Numbered from the stretch's first letter, positions 45,172 to 54,648 are shown. The stretch: DNA of 64,000 nucleotides from Nitratidesulfovibrio termitidis HI1 (GCF_000504305.1 NZ_KI632512.1:2737469-2801468); one strand, 5' to 3'. Translations and numbers: made by a program. The notes: generated by a model not told the origin, from the sequence alone.

Positions 45172-47787
45172 CAGCAGCGGAATGTCCCAGTTGAAAGGAC
45201 TGGTCCGCCGAGGTTCGGGCACGGTCAGGGGCGGGTGCTCGTCGATGCGCACGAACAGGGTGTACCCGGCGGCTTCCAGTTGGCCTCGGCGGTCCTCGAT
45301 ATCCAGCGGCCAGCCGGGGTATATCCAGGTGTTCTGGCCGTAGCGGCGCGCCCAGAACACCTCGTTCTTGGGGCTGTTGAACGGTTCGCCCGGCTTCAGC
45401 CCCTCCAGATGGTGGCGGGTGACGCCCATGGGCCAGTAGCCGGACAGCACCACGCCCAGCGGCAGACAGCTTTGGCGCGGCAGGGCCAGGATGTCTTCAC
45501 CGGGCAGTTCGGGGCTGACGATGGCGGCGGCAAAGCCCAGCTTGCGCAGCACGGCCAGCGCCGCCGGGTTCGACGTGTTGCAGAACGGACCGGCGGTCAG
45601 CACCAGGTCGCGCCGGGCGTGCGCATCCCCGAACAGGCCGACCTGCCACGGGGCGTTCAGCACGAAGTGGCGTGCGCCGTCGCGGGTGGCTTCGCGGACC
45701 ATGCGCAGCCACTGGGCTTCCTCGTCCGGCCAGATCACCGGCGGCAGCCACCACGAGATGCGCGGGTACAGCGTGCGCGATACCTCGCGCAGGGCTTTCG
45801 GCGACAGCCACAGGCCCATCACCGTGCCGGGACGTACCCCGGCCTTGCCCTCGCGGCCATGCGGCAGCGAACCGCGCAGGATCACGTCCAGCGGGCGGGC
45901 AGGCTTGCCGGGGGCGGGGTAGCTGGGCGTGAAGTCCACCGCGCCGCCTTCGCCGCCGCCCCTGCGGTGGCGTTCCAGCTTGGCCTGCCAACTGCGCACT
46001 TCGCGCGTCAGTTCCGGCTCGCGGCGGTCGATGAGGAACACCGGCGTGCCCAACTTGGGCGTCTTGTGGCGCGGCAGGCGCAGGTTGAAGGTGCCCGCCT
46101 TGGGGATGTGGCGGGCCACCGGCAGGGTGGTGTGCCACGATTCGTCCTCGTACCCGATGCGCAGCAGGTCCTGCGGCAGCAGTTCGAAGCGCGGCTTGAA
46201 GAAGATGCCCCCTTCCGGCGTCTGGCCCACCTTGCCCGCCAGCAGGCCGGAACTGGTCTGCTCGCCGGGGGCAGTGGGGTCGTCGCCGCGCTGGGGGAGA
46301 AAGCGCGAATGGGTGCCGGGGCGGCCCAGCGCCATTTCAAGGATGTCCTCGGCCTGCTTGCGGGCCTTGGGGTCGTCCGGGTTGTCGCGCAGCAGGCGGT
46401 AGGCCGACACCGCGTAGTACACGTAGTGCGGCCCCTTCTTGCGGCCCTCGATCTTCCACGAGGCCATGTGCGGTATGGACAGCAGCGTTTTTGCCAGCAC
46501 GTCCAGCGAAAGATCCAGACACGAGAAGAAACGGCCCTCGCGGCCCTTCTGGCGGTACACCCGGCGGCACGGCTGCACGCAGCGGCCCCGCAGGCCGCTT
46601 TTGCCGCCCATGTAGCTGGACCAGTAGCAGCGGCCCGACACGCAGTAGCACAGCGCCCCGTGCACGAAGAATTCCAGGTCCAGATCGTCCGGGCAGGCGT
46701 TTCCGCAGGCGCGGATTTCGTCGATGTTCAGTTCGCGCGGCAGGATCACCCGGCTGGCGCCCAGGTCGCGCGCCACGGTGAGCGCGGCGGGGTGGGTGAT
46801 GTTGGCCAGCGTGGACAGGTGCAGTTCACCCGTAAACCCGGCCTGCCGGGCGATGTCCAGCATGCCGAGGTCCTGCACGATGAGCGCGTCGGGCCGCACG
46901 TCACGGGCAAGGCGCGCCACCAGGCGGCCTGCCGCGCCGGGATCGCCGGGCTTCAGCATGGAGTTCATGGCCACGTAGATGCGGCGGCCCTCGGAATGGG
47001 CCAGGTCCGTCAGCGCGGCCAACTCGCCGGTGGAGAAGTTTTCTGCCTGCATGCGGGCCGAAAAGTGCTTCAGGCCCAGGTACACGGCGTCGGCCCCGGC
47101 GGCGAATGCGGCCAGCGCGGCCTGCATGTCGCCCGCAGGGGCAAGGATTTCGGGCGTGCGCAGGCTGGCCGCCGGAGCGGGCGCGGCGCTGCCGGATGCG
47201 TCAGCCCCGGCGGTGACGCTGGGGGGCAGCAGTTCCGCCAGTTCCGCATCGCTCAGGCGGGTGCGGTGATGTTCGCGTTCCGGGGCGCGGTTGTCCACGA
47301 ATTCGTCGGCCTTGCCTGCCGATTGAGCCGGACGGGTCGGATGTGCGGGGCGGGCAGAGCGATCAGGGCGGGCACCGGAGCGGTCGTCTTTCCGGTCTTC
47401 ACGGCGGCTGTCATGACGGTCGCCGCCACGAGGATCAGTGGTCCAGTCGTCGTTGTCCCGCTTGCCCGTGCGTTTGTCGGGCTTTCGGCCAGACGGCTTG
47501 CCCTGCTGCCCGCCCTGAGGCGCAGCGGGGCGCTTGCCGCCGCGCGGGCCGGTGGGCTTGGGGGCGTCCTGTCCGTCTTCCCGGCGCGGGCGGCGGGGGC
47601 GGTCTTCGCGTTCGGTCTGTGCGTCGTTGCCCTTACGGGCCGGGCGGGCCGGGCGGTCGTCACGCCCGCGCGAACGGGGGGCGTCGCCCGTATCGGGCTT
47701 GCCGGATTTTTTCTGACCTGCCGGGCGCTTGCCCGTGGCGGCACCACCCTTGGGGCCGGATGCAGGGCGTGAAGGCTTGCTGGGCAT
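45169..47787 (-). CDS. U32-family peptidase-like protein with a long charged disordered N-terminus
   Basis: 872 residues. Residues 1 to about 205 are a low-complexity, Arg/Lys/Asp/Gly/Pro-rich region, probably disordered and nucleic-acid-binding. The U32 TIM-barrel follows (EILAPAGDMQAALAAFAAGA, VYLGLKHFSARMQAENF, DALIVQDLGMLDI) with the four-Cys set in CYCVSGRCYW and GRCVQPCR, expected to bind a [4Fe-4S] cluster. The C-terminal part is the YdcP/DUF3656-like extension. Relatives are not classical proteases: RlhA makes 5-hydroxycytidine in 23S rRNA, TrhP acts on tRNA and UbiU/V on quinones. The RNA-friendly N-terminus fits an RNA substrate. The ATG at 47787 has GGAG upstream. Confidence 0.87.
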   Translation of the reverse strand: MPSKPSRPASGPKGGAATGKRPAGQKKSGKPDTGDAPRSRGRDDRPARPARKGNDAQTEREDRPRRPRREDGQDAPKPTGPRGGKRPAAPQGGQQGKPSGRKPDKRTGKRDNDDWTTDPRGGDRHDSRREDRKDDRSGARPDRSARPAHPTRPAQSAGKADEFVDNRAPEREHHRTRLSDAELAELLPPSVTAGADASGSAAPAPAASLRTPEILAPAGDMQAALAAFAAGADAVYLGLKHFSARMQAENFSTGELAALTDLAHSEGRRIYVAMNSMLKPGDPGAAGRLVARLARDVRPDALIVQDLGMLDIARQAGFTGELHLSTLANITHPAALTVARDLGASRVILPRELNIDEIRACGNACPDDLDLEFFVHGALCYCVSGRCYWSSYMGGKSGLRGRCVQPCRRVYRQKGREGRFFSCLDLSLDVLAKTLLSIPHMASWKIEGRKKGPHYVYYAVSAYRLLRDNPDDPKARKQAEDILEMALGRPGTHSRFLPQRGDDPTAPGEQTSSGLLAGKVGQTPEGGIFFKPRFELLPQDLLRIGYEDESWHTTLPVARHIPKAGTFNLRLPRHKTPKLGTPVFLIDRREPELTREVRSWQAKLERHRRGGGEGGAVDFTPSYPAPGKPARPLDVILRGSLPHGREGKAGVRPGTVMGLWLSPKALREVSRTLYPRISWWLPPVIWPDEEAQWLRMVREATRDGARHFVLNAPWQVGLFGDAHARRDLVLTAGPFCNTSNPAALAVLRKLGFAAAIVSPELPGEDILALPRQSCLPLGVVLSGYWPMGVTRHHLEGLKPGEPFNSPKNEVFWARRYGQNTWIYPGWPLDIEDRRGQLEAAGYTLFVRIDEHPPLTVPEPRRTSPFNWDIPLL

Positions 47788-48257
47788 GTATGATTCTCCG
47801 CAAGGGGGATGAAATATGCGTGGGGGTTGCCCGCCGGGCGCAAAGGCCGGGTATGGCCGCGAAAGGGGCTGGCCAGCTGATGCAGATGATCCGGCTGACC
47901 GGGGGCAACATGGCGGCGGGGACGGATGGCGTCGCGGTGGCCGCACGGGGAGCAGTGCATCTAACCATAGAACGCCCGCATGGCAACTGCAATGGCCTGT
48001 GCGGTTTTCCGGCGATGGGCGCAGGGCGCGCTGACGGCAGCGCGGAGCCCGCTCCCCCCCCTCGCCCCGAAATTGCGCATCCGCGCCACCTGCGCGGCCC
48101 CGCACCACTTCGCACCGCTTGACCCCGCCCGCGCCGCCGACTACACCCGTATGCACGGGGGGCACGCGCGGTTCCCGTCCGGCCCGTCTGGGGGGTGCGC
48201 CCGTACCCCGGCTGCCTACGACGCGGCCACATTTTTTTCGAGGACACCATCATCGCC
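47788..48257. other. Intergenic stretch without a visible gene
   Basis: 470 bp between the divergent U32 and pyrK genes. Promoters of both must lie here; I cannot pick out convincing boxes. A T7 run at 48233-48239 lies just before pyrK. Confidence 0.45.
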
Positions 48258-49127
48258 ATGAACACACCCGCCTGCACCGACCTCAAGGTGCTCGACCTCG
48301 TTCCCTTCGGCCAGACCGGAGGCGAGGCCCGCTTTTTCGCCCTGCGTCTGGAACGCCCCGAGTGGGCCGACTGGAAGCCCGGCCAGTTCGTCATGCTGCG
48401 CCCCGCCGGATGGGCGCTGGACATGCTGTGGGCACGTCCCTTCTCCATCTGCCGCATCAGCGCGCGCGACCTGGTCATCTTCTTCCAGGTGGTGGGGCGC
48501 GGCACTGCCCGTCTTGCCCAACTGCGCTCCGGCGACATGGTGCACGTGTGGGGGCCGCTGGGCAACGCCTTTGCCATGGAGCCGGACACCCCCACCCTGA
48601 TGCTGGCCGGGGGCATCGGCATTGCGCCGTTCATCGGCTATGCCCACACCCACCCCAAGCCGTGGAACCTGTGGATGGACTTCGGCCACCGCATGCCGCT
48701 GGGGTGCTACCCCTTCGAGAGCATCAACGAAAAGATCATGGCCGACAGCCACCACGAGGAAGGCCCCGAGGACCTTTCGCGGTTCATCGAGACCATGGGC
48801 CGCCGGATGCGCGAATTCCGCGACCAGAACGGGCTGGTGCTGGCCTGCGGGCCCACCCCCTTCCTGCGCACGGTGCGCTCGTTCGCGCTGGAATACGGCG
48901 TGCGCACCCAGCTTTCGCTGGAAACGCGCATGGCCTGCGGCGTGGGCGCGTGCCTGGGCTGCGTGTGCCGCACCACCGAGCAGTGGCCCGACCCGGCCAA
49001 GGCGGGCGGCAACGTGCAGACCTGCACCCAGGGCCCGGTGTTCTGGGCGGAGCAGATCACCTTCGACGACGAAACCGCCGCCCCGCCCACGGCTGCCGAT
49101 GCGCCCGTGCAGGCGTGTGAGCGCTAA
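48258..49127 (+). CDS. pyrK: Dihydroorotate dehydrogenase electron-transfer subunit PyrK
   Basis: 289 residues. It has the ferredoxin-reductase-like arrangement: an FAD domain (WKPGQFVMLRP, RPFSICRI), an NAD domain (LMLAGGIGIAPFIGYA, LACGPTPFLRTV) and the C-terminal [2Fe-2S] site CGVGACLGCVC with a last Cys in VQTC. It passes electrons from dihydroorotate oxidation in PyrD to NAD+, in the cytoplasm. GAGGA lies about 13 nt before the ATG, a long spacing. pyrD follows after 57 bp, the standard pairing. Confidence 0.94.
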   Translation: MNTPACTDLKVLDLVPFGQTGGEARFFALRLERPEWADWKPGQFVMLRPAGWALDMLWARPFSICRISARDLVIFFQVVGRGTARLAQLRSGDMVHVWGPLGNAFAMEPDTPTLMLAGGIGIAPFIGYAHTHPKPWNLWMDFGHRMPLGCYPFESINEKIMADSHHEEGPEDLSRFIETMGRRMREFRDQNGLVLACGPTPFLRTVRSFALEYGVRTQLSLETRMACGVGACLGCVCRTTEQWPDPAKAGGNVQTCTQGPVFWAEQITFDDETAAPPTAADAPVQACER

Positions 49128-49184
49128 CGAACATCCTGATTTGGAATCCGTCCCCGGGATCCGGGACATAGGATCAGAAAAGTC

Positions 49185-50111
49185 ATGATCGACATGCACG
49201 TTACCCTTCCCGGCGGGCTGCACCCGCTGACCCTGAACAACCCGGTCATGACCGCCTCGGGCACCTTCGGGTACGGGGTGGAGTTCACCCCCTACGGCGA
49301 CCTGACCAAGCTTGGCGGCATCGTGGTCAAGGGGCTGTCGCTGGCCCCGCGCCGGGGCAACCCCATGCCCCGCGTGGCCGAAACGCCCTGCGGCATGCTG
49401 AACGCCGTGGGCCTGCAGAATGACGGCGCCGAATACTTCGTGCGCACCACCCTGCCCAAGCTCCCGTGGCGCGAGGTGCCCATCGTGGCCAACCTGTACG
49501 CCTGCGACCCCGGCGAATTCGGCGAACTGGCCAGCGTGCTGGCCGCCGAAGAAGGCGTGGCCGCGCTGGAAGTGAACATCTCGTGCCCCAACGTGAAGGA
49601 AGGCGGCGTGATCTTCGGCCAGGACCCGCGTCAGGCCGCCAAGGTGACCGAAGCGGTGAAGATGCACGCGGGCAGCAAGCCGGTCATCGTCAAGCTGTCA
49701 CCCAACGTCACCGACATCGCCCACATGGCCCGCGCCGTGGAAGACGCCGGGGCCGACGTGCTGTCCTGCATCAACACCCTGACCGGCATGGGCGTGGACA
49801 TCAACACCCGCAAGCCCCTGCTGGCCAACGTGGTGGGCGGCCTGTCCGGTCCGGCCATCAAGCCCGTGGCCCTGCGCTGCGTGTGGCAGGTGGCGAAAGC
49901 CGTGTCCATTCCGGTCATCGGCATCGGCGGCATCACCAGCGCAGAGGACGTGCTGGAATTCATGCTCGTCGGCGCGCACGCCGTGCAGGTGGGCACCGCC
50001 AACTTCATCCGCCCCGACTTCGTGTTCCGGCTGGTGGACGAACTGGCCGCCCTGTGCGAGCGCATGGGCATCGAGCAGTGGGATGATTTTCGGGGCACGC
50101 TGAAGGTGTAG
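49185..50111 (+). CDS. pyrD: Dihydroorotate dehydrogenase, class 1B catalytic subunit
   Basis: 308 residues, an FMN TIM-barrel. It oxidises dihydroorotate to orotate in pyrimidine synthesis. Supporting motifs are NPVMTASGTFGYG, PRRGNPMPRVAETPCGMLNAVGL, the active-site block EVNISCPNVKEGG with the Cys base of class 1 enzymes, GLSGPAIKPVALR and IGIGGITSAEDVLEFMLVGA. Pairing with pyrK makes it the NAD-dependent 1B type. AGGAT precedes the ATG. The gene is followed at once by a long structured repeat (50127-50235). Confidence 0.96.
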   Translation: MIDMHVTLPGGLHPLTLNNPVMTASGTFGYGVEFTPYGDLTKLGGIVVKGLSLAPRRGNPMPRVAETPCGMLNAVGLQNDGAEYFVRTTLPKLPWREVPIVANLYACDPGEFGELASVLAAEEGVAALEVNISCPNVKEGGVIFGQDPRQAAKVTEAVKMHAGSKPVIVKLSPNVTDIAHMARAVEDAGADVLSCINTLTGMGVDINTRKPLLANVVGGLSGPAIKPVALRCVWQVAKAVSIPVIGIGGITSAEDVLEFMLVGAHAVQVGTANFIRPDFVFRLVDELAALCERMGIEQWDDFRGTLKV

Positions 50112-50126
50112 CGCGGCGCGCTGCGT

Positions 50127-50235
50127 TCTTTCGCCCTCCGGCTGCGTCAGATTCGTTTTTTACTCCGGTCACGTACGACAAAAGTACGCTCCCTTCGTAA
50201 AAAACGAATCTTCCTTGCCGGAGAACGAAATTTCC
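50127..50235 (+). repeat. Structured inverted-repeat element, divergent copy A6
   Basis: CTCCGGC (50136-50142) pairs with GCCGGAG (50217-50223), AGATTCGTTTTTTAC (50149-50163) with GTAAAAAACGAATCT (50197-50211, perfect 15 bp), and CGTAC with GTACG around the 7-nt loop GACAAAA. The layout and unpaired segments match the other copies while the stems differ by compensating changes. It follows pyrD immediately. Confidence 0.78.
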
Positions 50236-50270
50236 GCAGCGCGAGCTGGTGTGAATCCCTGTTCAAAAGA

Positions 50271-50306
50271 AACGGCACGGCTGTAATACGCCGTGCCGTT
50301 CTATTG
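50271..50306 (+). terminator. Terminator of the pyrKD unit
   Basis: AACGGCACGGC (50271-50281) pairs perfectly with GCCGTGCCGTT (50290-50300), followed by CTATTG. Confidence 0.82.
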
Positions 50307-50378
50307 TGGGTTCTCCGGGCGGAAGGTGTGGGGAATGTTCCCCTCTCTCGGTTCCTCACGCAATGGACTGAAATTAAA

Positions 50379-50416
50379 CGGGCCGCGCACCATGCAGTGC
50401 GCGGCCCTTGTTGTTT
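50379..50416. terminator. Bidirectional terminator downstream of putA
   Basis: GGGCCGCGCAC (50380-50390) pairs with GTGCGCGGCCC (50397-50407) around CATGCA; TTGTTGTTT follows on the plus strand and GTTTAATTT on the minus strand. Confidence 0.85.
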
Positions 50417-50457
50417 GGTTCGTCCTGATTCGTTGGCGTATCCGTCCGGTGTCGGGT

Positions 50458-53400
50458 CTACCCGATCCAGTCGTCGTCTTCCTCGATGGGGGCAAAGCCC
50501 CGGCGCATGGTGTTTTCGGTCACGCAGCGCGGGTCCATGAACTGCAGCAGGTAGTCGGGGCCGCCGGTCTTGGAGCCTACGCCGGACATCTTGAACCCGC
50601 CGAAGGGCTGGCGTTCCACCATGGCCCCGGTGGAGCCGCGGTTCAGGTACAGGTTGCCCACGCGGAAGTCGCGGCGGGCCTTGGCCAGGTTTTCGGGGCT
50701 GCGCGAGAACACGCCGCCGGTCAGGGCAAAGCGGGTGCCGTTGGCGATGGTCAGCGCCTCGTCAAAGCTGCCCGCGCGCATCACGGCCAGCACCGGGCCG
50801 AAGATTTCCTCCTGCGCAATGCGGTGATGCGGCTTGATGCCTTCCACGATGGTCAGCGGCACGTAGCAGCCCTCTGCGGGGATGTCGGTGCGCTTCACCA
50901 GCACCTTGCCTTCCTGCTCGGCCACCTTCACGTATTCCAGTATGTTTTTTTGCAGGGACGCATCGGCCACCGGGCCCATGTAGTTGGCCGGGTCTTCCGA
51001 CGGGCCGATCTTGATGGCCTGCGCCGCCTTGACGAGGCGCTCCACGAAGCGGTCGTAGATGGGGTCCAGCACGATGACCCGCGAGCAGGCCGAGCACTTC
51101 TGCCCCTGAAAGCCGAACGCGGAATACAGCACCTGCAGCACGGCCTCGTCGAGGTCGGCGTCGTCGTCGATGATGATGGCGTTCTTGCCGCCCATTTCCG
51201 CGATGACCCGCTTGCACTGCATCTGTCCGGGCTGCACCTTTGCCGCCTTTTCCTGAATGCGCAGGCCCACTTCCATGGATCCGGTGAAGCAGATCATGCT
51301 CACCTGCGGGTGTTCCACCAGGTAGTCGCCCATGACCGAGCTGCGGCCCGGCACGTAGTTGAACACGCCCTCTGGCAGGCCCGCCTCGCGGAAGATTTCC
51401 GCAAGGTTGTACCCGATGCGCGAGGCGATGGACGACGGCTTGAAGATCACCGGGTTGCCGGTGACGATGGCGGCAGAGGCCATGCCGATGGCGATGGCGA
51501 AGGGGAAGTTCCACGGCGCGATGACTGCGGCAATGCCCTTCGGCTGGTAGAACAGGTGGTTCAGCTCGCCGGGGGCGCGGCCCATGCGGCGCGGCGCGCC
51601 AAGGCGCAGCATTTCGTGGGCGTAGTAGTCCAGAAAGTCGATGCCTTCGCCCACGTCATGGAAGGCCTGGTCCCACTGCTTGCCCACTTCCAGCACCTGC
51701 CAGGCGGACAGTTCGAACATGCGGCGGCGGGCGATGTCCGCCGCGCGATGCAGGAACATGGCCCGGTCTGCCGGGGATGTGTCGCGCCAGGCCGGGAAGG
51801 CCTTTTCGGCGGCCTCGATGGCGGCGTCCACCTCCGGCTTGCCGCCCTGGCAGACCCTGGCGATGACTTCCGCCGGGTTGGCCGGGTTGGTGGAGGCGAT
51901 GGTGTCTTCCGTGGTTACGTCCTTGCCGCCGATGAACAGCGGAATCACCCCGCCCGCCTTGCCGCGCACGTCCGCAATGGCGTTCACGAAGCCCGCGCGG
52001 TTGGCCGGTATGGTCAGGTCCAGCATGCTTTCGTTGACGAACGGGGGCAGGCCGTCGGGGCCGGGCTGGGCCAATGGGGCGGGGCGCGGCGGCGGGGCGG
52101 CGGCCAGTTCGCGCTCCAGCGTGGCCTGCGGGTTTTCCAGCAACCGTTCCAGTTCCGCGCCGTCCACGAAGCTCTGGCGCAGGAAGGATTCGTTGGCGGT
52201 GTTTTCCAGCAGGCGGCGCACCAGGTAGGCCATGCCGGGGATCAGTTCGCCGTAGGGGCAGTACAGGCGCACGCGCCCGGCCACGTTCTTCAGCCCCTTC
52301 CGCACCGGCTCGGCCATGCCGTACAGCACCTGGAACTCGTAGCGGTGGGCGGGCACGTTGAGCGCGCGGGCCGTTTCCATCACCGTGGCGATGGTGCGCA
52401 CGTTGTGCGAGGCGCAGGCGAAGTAGACGAGGTCGTTGTTTTCAAGGATGCGGCGGGCCAGCTTTTCGTAGCAGATGTCCGATTCCGGCTTGCGGGTCCA
52501 CACGGGAATCTCCCAGCCGTTCTGCTTGGCCATCACCGTTTCGTAGTCCCAGTACGCGCCCTTCACCAGGCGGATGCCGAAGGTCAGCTTTTCGGCGCGG
52601 CCCCATGCCAGCAGGTCGTCCAGGTCGTGTTCCGTGCAGCGCAGGTAGGCCTGCAGCACGATGGACAGGTGCGGGTAGCTGCGGAATTCCGGCATGGTGC
52701 GCAGCCGCTTGAACAGTTCCAGCGTCATTTCGCGGTACTTCAGCTGCTCCATGTCGATGCACAGGAAGCCGCCCATCTCCACGATCTTGCGGTAGATGGG
52801 CACCAGGCGCGACAGGATGCCCTGCACCGACCCTTCAACGTCGCCGGGCTTGGCCTGCGAGTAGAGGGCGGAAGGCTTGATGGACACATTGACCTTGGGG
52901 GTGTGGCCCCAGTCTTGCGAGGCATCGGGGCCGCCAGAGCCCCCCGCGGTCGTGCCGCTGGAATTGGTCGAATCGGCCAGCGGCGCCCACCTGGCGTGTT
53001 CCTTGGCAATGGCGTCCAGCACTTCCAGGTAGCCGTCGCGGTAGGCGTCGGCTTCTTCCTCGCTCACCGTGGCCTCGCCCAGCAGGTCCACGGTGAAGGC
53101 AAAGCCTTCCTTGCGCAGCTTGGCCAGGCCCTTGATGGCTTCCTTGGTGTTTTCGCCGATGATGAAGGTGCGGGCCATGCCTTCGATGTTGGACCGGATG
53201 AACTTGCCCATGAGCATGCCGGTGAAGGCCCCGCCGAAACCGGCTGCGCCCGCGCCCCACTTGAGCACGGGGGGCACGTCCGCGCCATCGGCGGAAAAGT
53301 ATTCGCGGATGTGGCGGGTGAGCGCCTCGGAGGTGTTCAGGTAGGGCAGGACGTCCACGAAGCGGAACAGCTGGACCTTGAAGCCCTCGTTCTGCATGGC

Positions 53401-53520
53401 CCAGTCCATGACCTTGCCTGTCCAGAAGCCCTTGTTGAAAATGGACGGGGCTTCGCCGCTGATGCTCTTGAAAAATTCCTTGCCGCGCTCGACGATGCGG
53501 GCATCAAGATGCTGTTCCAT
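50458..53520 (-). CDS. putA: Bifunctional proline dehydrogenase / L-glutamate gamma-semialdehyde dehydrogenase
   Basis: 1020 residues. The N-terminal FAD-dependent proline dehydrogenase barrel (about 100-480) contains VNVSIKPSALYS, FGIRLVKGAYWDYE and YEFQVLYGM. The C-terminal aldehyde dehydrogenase (about 510-1000) contains IAPWNFPFAI, MICFTGSMEVG, VIAEMGGKNAIIID and the catalytic Cys in GQKCSACSRV. Together they oxidise proline to glutamate with intermediate channelling. The protein lacks the ribbon-helix-helix of enterobacterial PutA, so it does not repress itself. A Ser/Gly/Thr-rich insert lies near residues 182-205. The ATG at 53520 has GAGGAAC upstream. It stands alone. Confidence 0.95.
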   Translation of the reverse strand: MEQHLDARIVERGKEFFKSISGEAPSIFNKGFWTGKVMDWAMQNEGFKVQLFRFVDVLPYLNTSEALTRHIREYFSADGADVPPVLKWGAGAAGFGGAFTGMLMGKFIRSNIEGMARTFIIGENTKEAIKGLAKLRKEGFAFTVDLLGEATVSEEEADAYRDGYLEVLDAIAKEHARWAPLADSTNSSGTTAGGSGGPDASQDWGHTPKVNVSIKPSALYSQAKPGDVEGSVQGILSRLVPIYRKIVEMGGFLCIDMEQLKYREMTLELFKRLRTMPEFRSYPHLSIVLQAYLRCTEHDLDDLLAWGRAEKLTFGIRLVKGAYWDYETVMAKQNGWEIPVWTRKPESDICYEKLARRILENNDLVYFACASHNVRTIATVMETARALNVPAHRYEFQVLYGMAEPVRKGLKNVAGRVRLYCPYGELIPGMAYLVRRLLENTANESFLRQSFVDGAELERLLENPQATLERELAAAPPPRPAPLAQPGPDGLPPFVNESMLDLTIPANRAGFVNAIADVRGKAGGVIPLFIGGKDVTTEDTIASTNPANPAEVIARVCQGGKPEVDAAIEAAEKAFPAWRDTSPADRAMFLHRAADIARRRMFELSAWQVLEVGKQWDQAFHDVGEGIDFLDYYAHEMLRLGAPRRMGRAPGELNHLFYQPKGIAAVIAPWNFPFAIAIGMASAAIVTGNPVIFKPSSIASRIGYNLAEIFREAGLPEGVFNYVPGRSSVMGDYLVEHPQVSMICFTGSMEVGLRIQEKAAKVQPGQMQCKRVIAEMGGKNAIIIDDDADLDEAVLQVLYSAFGFQGQKCSACSRVIVLDPIYDRFVERLVKAAQAIKIGPSEDPANYMGPVADASLQKNILEYVKVAEQEGKVLVKRTDIPAEGCYVPLTIVEGIKPHHRIAQEEIFGPVLAVMRAGSFDEALTIANGTRFALTGGVFSRSPENLAKARRDFRVGNLYLNRGSTGAMVERQPFGGFKMSGVGSKTGGPDYLLQFMDPRCVTENTMRRGFAPIEEDDDWIG

Positions 53521-53922
53521 GCGGTTCCTCCTGGGCGTCGCGCGGGGGTGGTCCCGGCGGGTGCGGTGTGGGTGCGAGTCTTGCGGTGTGGTGAAAAGGC
53601 TCCTGCTGTGTCGCGCGGCGGCGGGGCGGGCGGTCCGCTTTCCGTACCGTCGTGAGGCATGATTTTTCGATATTCGGAATGGTTGTAGGCGCTGGAATGC
53701 CAGAAATCAAGCCCGCGCCGGGTCGGAGTGGAGCGGTCGCTCTTGCGTCCAGACGGGCCGGGGCCTGGCGGGCTATGGGCTGTTTTCGGGGACGGATGCC
53801 GGGCCGGGAGAACTGCGGCAGGTAATAGGAACAACGCGGTCAAACCGGACAAACCGACCAGACCAGAGAAGTCAGACAGGCCAGAAAAGCCGCATGAGCC
53901 GGGCTGGCGAACAGAACGGAAA

Positions 53923-53956
53923 AGGGCCGTCCGTGTCGTGCGACGCGGGCGGCCCT
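53923..53956 (-). terminator. Terminator downstream of the ZraP-like gene
   Basis: AGGGCCG and CGGCCCT with inner CCGTGTCG/CGACGCGG pairing form a long stem; on the minus strand TTTTCC follows. The rest of 53521-54056 has no gene; a degenerate 9-bp repeat lies near 53838-53890. Confidence 0.82.
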
Positions 53957-54056
53957 CTGCTTCAGTCATGCGGGGCGCGGAGGCGGGAAGGCGGGAAGTC
54001 CTCTGTGAAGGGTGAAGGCTGATCAATGCGCCCCGAAGGTTTCGTCCTTGTCCGGG

Positions 54057-54608
54057 CTACTGGTTGGCCTGGGGCATCACGCCGTCATGCATGGGGCCGT
54101 GGCCCATGCCCTGGCCGCCCATCATGCCACCCTGGCCGCCCATTCCGCCCATTCCGCCATGACCCATGCCGTGGCCACCCATCATGCCGCCGCCCATGCC
54201 CATGTGGCCCATGCGGCCGTAACCGGGGTTGACGCCCACTTCCTTTTCCAGGCGGGTGTCGAGAGCGGTGTATTCGTTGCGGATCTGGGTGCGCAGGTCG
54301 GACAGTTCGCCCGTCAGCTTGGTGATGGCTTCAGGCTTGGTGTTGGGGTTGCCGGACAGGGCGTTCAGTTCGGTGCGCTTGGCCCAGGCCTTGTCCTTCA
54401 GCGGCTGGATGCGGGCGTCCGCTTCCTTGTAGATGGCGTCGTACTTGGCCTGCTTTTCCGGGGTCAGGGCGTTGTACACCGCGCCGGTGGCGCAACGACC
54501 GCCCATGCCCATGCCGCCCATGCGGGCAAAGGCGCTGTCGGTGATGCCGGTGAAGGCGAGCAGGCCCGCAAGGGCGACGGTGCCGAGGACGAGATGCTTG
54601 GTCTTCAT
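54057..54608 (-). CDS. ZraP-like periplasmic zinc/metal-stress protein
   Basis: 183 residues. A signal peptide (about 1-28) ends near SAFA. The helical Spy/CpxP/ZraP domain runs from LTPEKQAKYDAIYKEAD to YTALDTRLEKEVG. Residues 130-177 are a Met/Gly/His-rich tail (GMMGGHGMGHGGMGGMGG pattern) able to bind soft metals. ZraP proteins bind zinc, act as chaperones and dampen ZraS signalling. It is divergent from a ZraS/ZraR-type pair. A near-consensus sigma-54 promoter at 54854-54870 points at it and CAGGAG precedes the ATG. A dispersed repeat (54649-54785) lies inside its leader. Confidence 0.9.
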   Translation of the reverse strand: MKTKHLVLGTVALAGLLAFTGITDSAFARMGGMGMGGRCATGAVYNALTPEKQAKYDAIYKEADARIQPLKDKAWAKRTELNALSGNPNTKPEAITKLTGELSDLRTQIRNEYTALDTRLEKEVGVNPGYGRMGHMGMGGGMMGGHGMGHGGMGGMGGQGGMMGGQGMGHGPMHDGVMPQANQ

Positions 54609-54648
54609 GATGTGTGCTCCTGTACGGTTGGTTGATTCGTTGCCGCAT

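Noticed and set aside
50293-53655. A plus-strand open frame of about 1120 codons opposite putA
   Set aside because: No recognisable domain, and the opposite strand encodes complete PutA. It is a by-product of codon bias.
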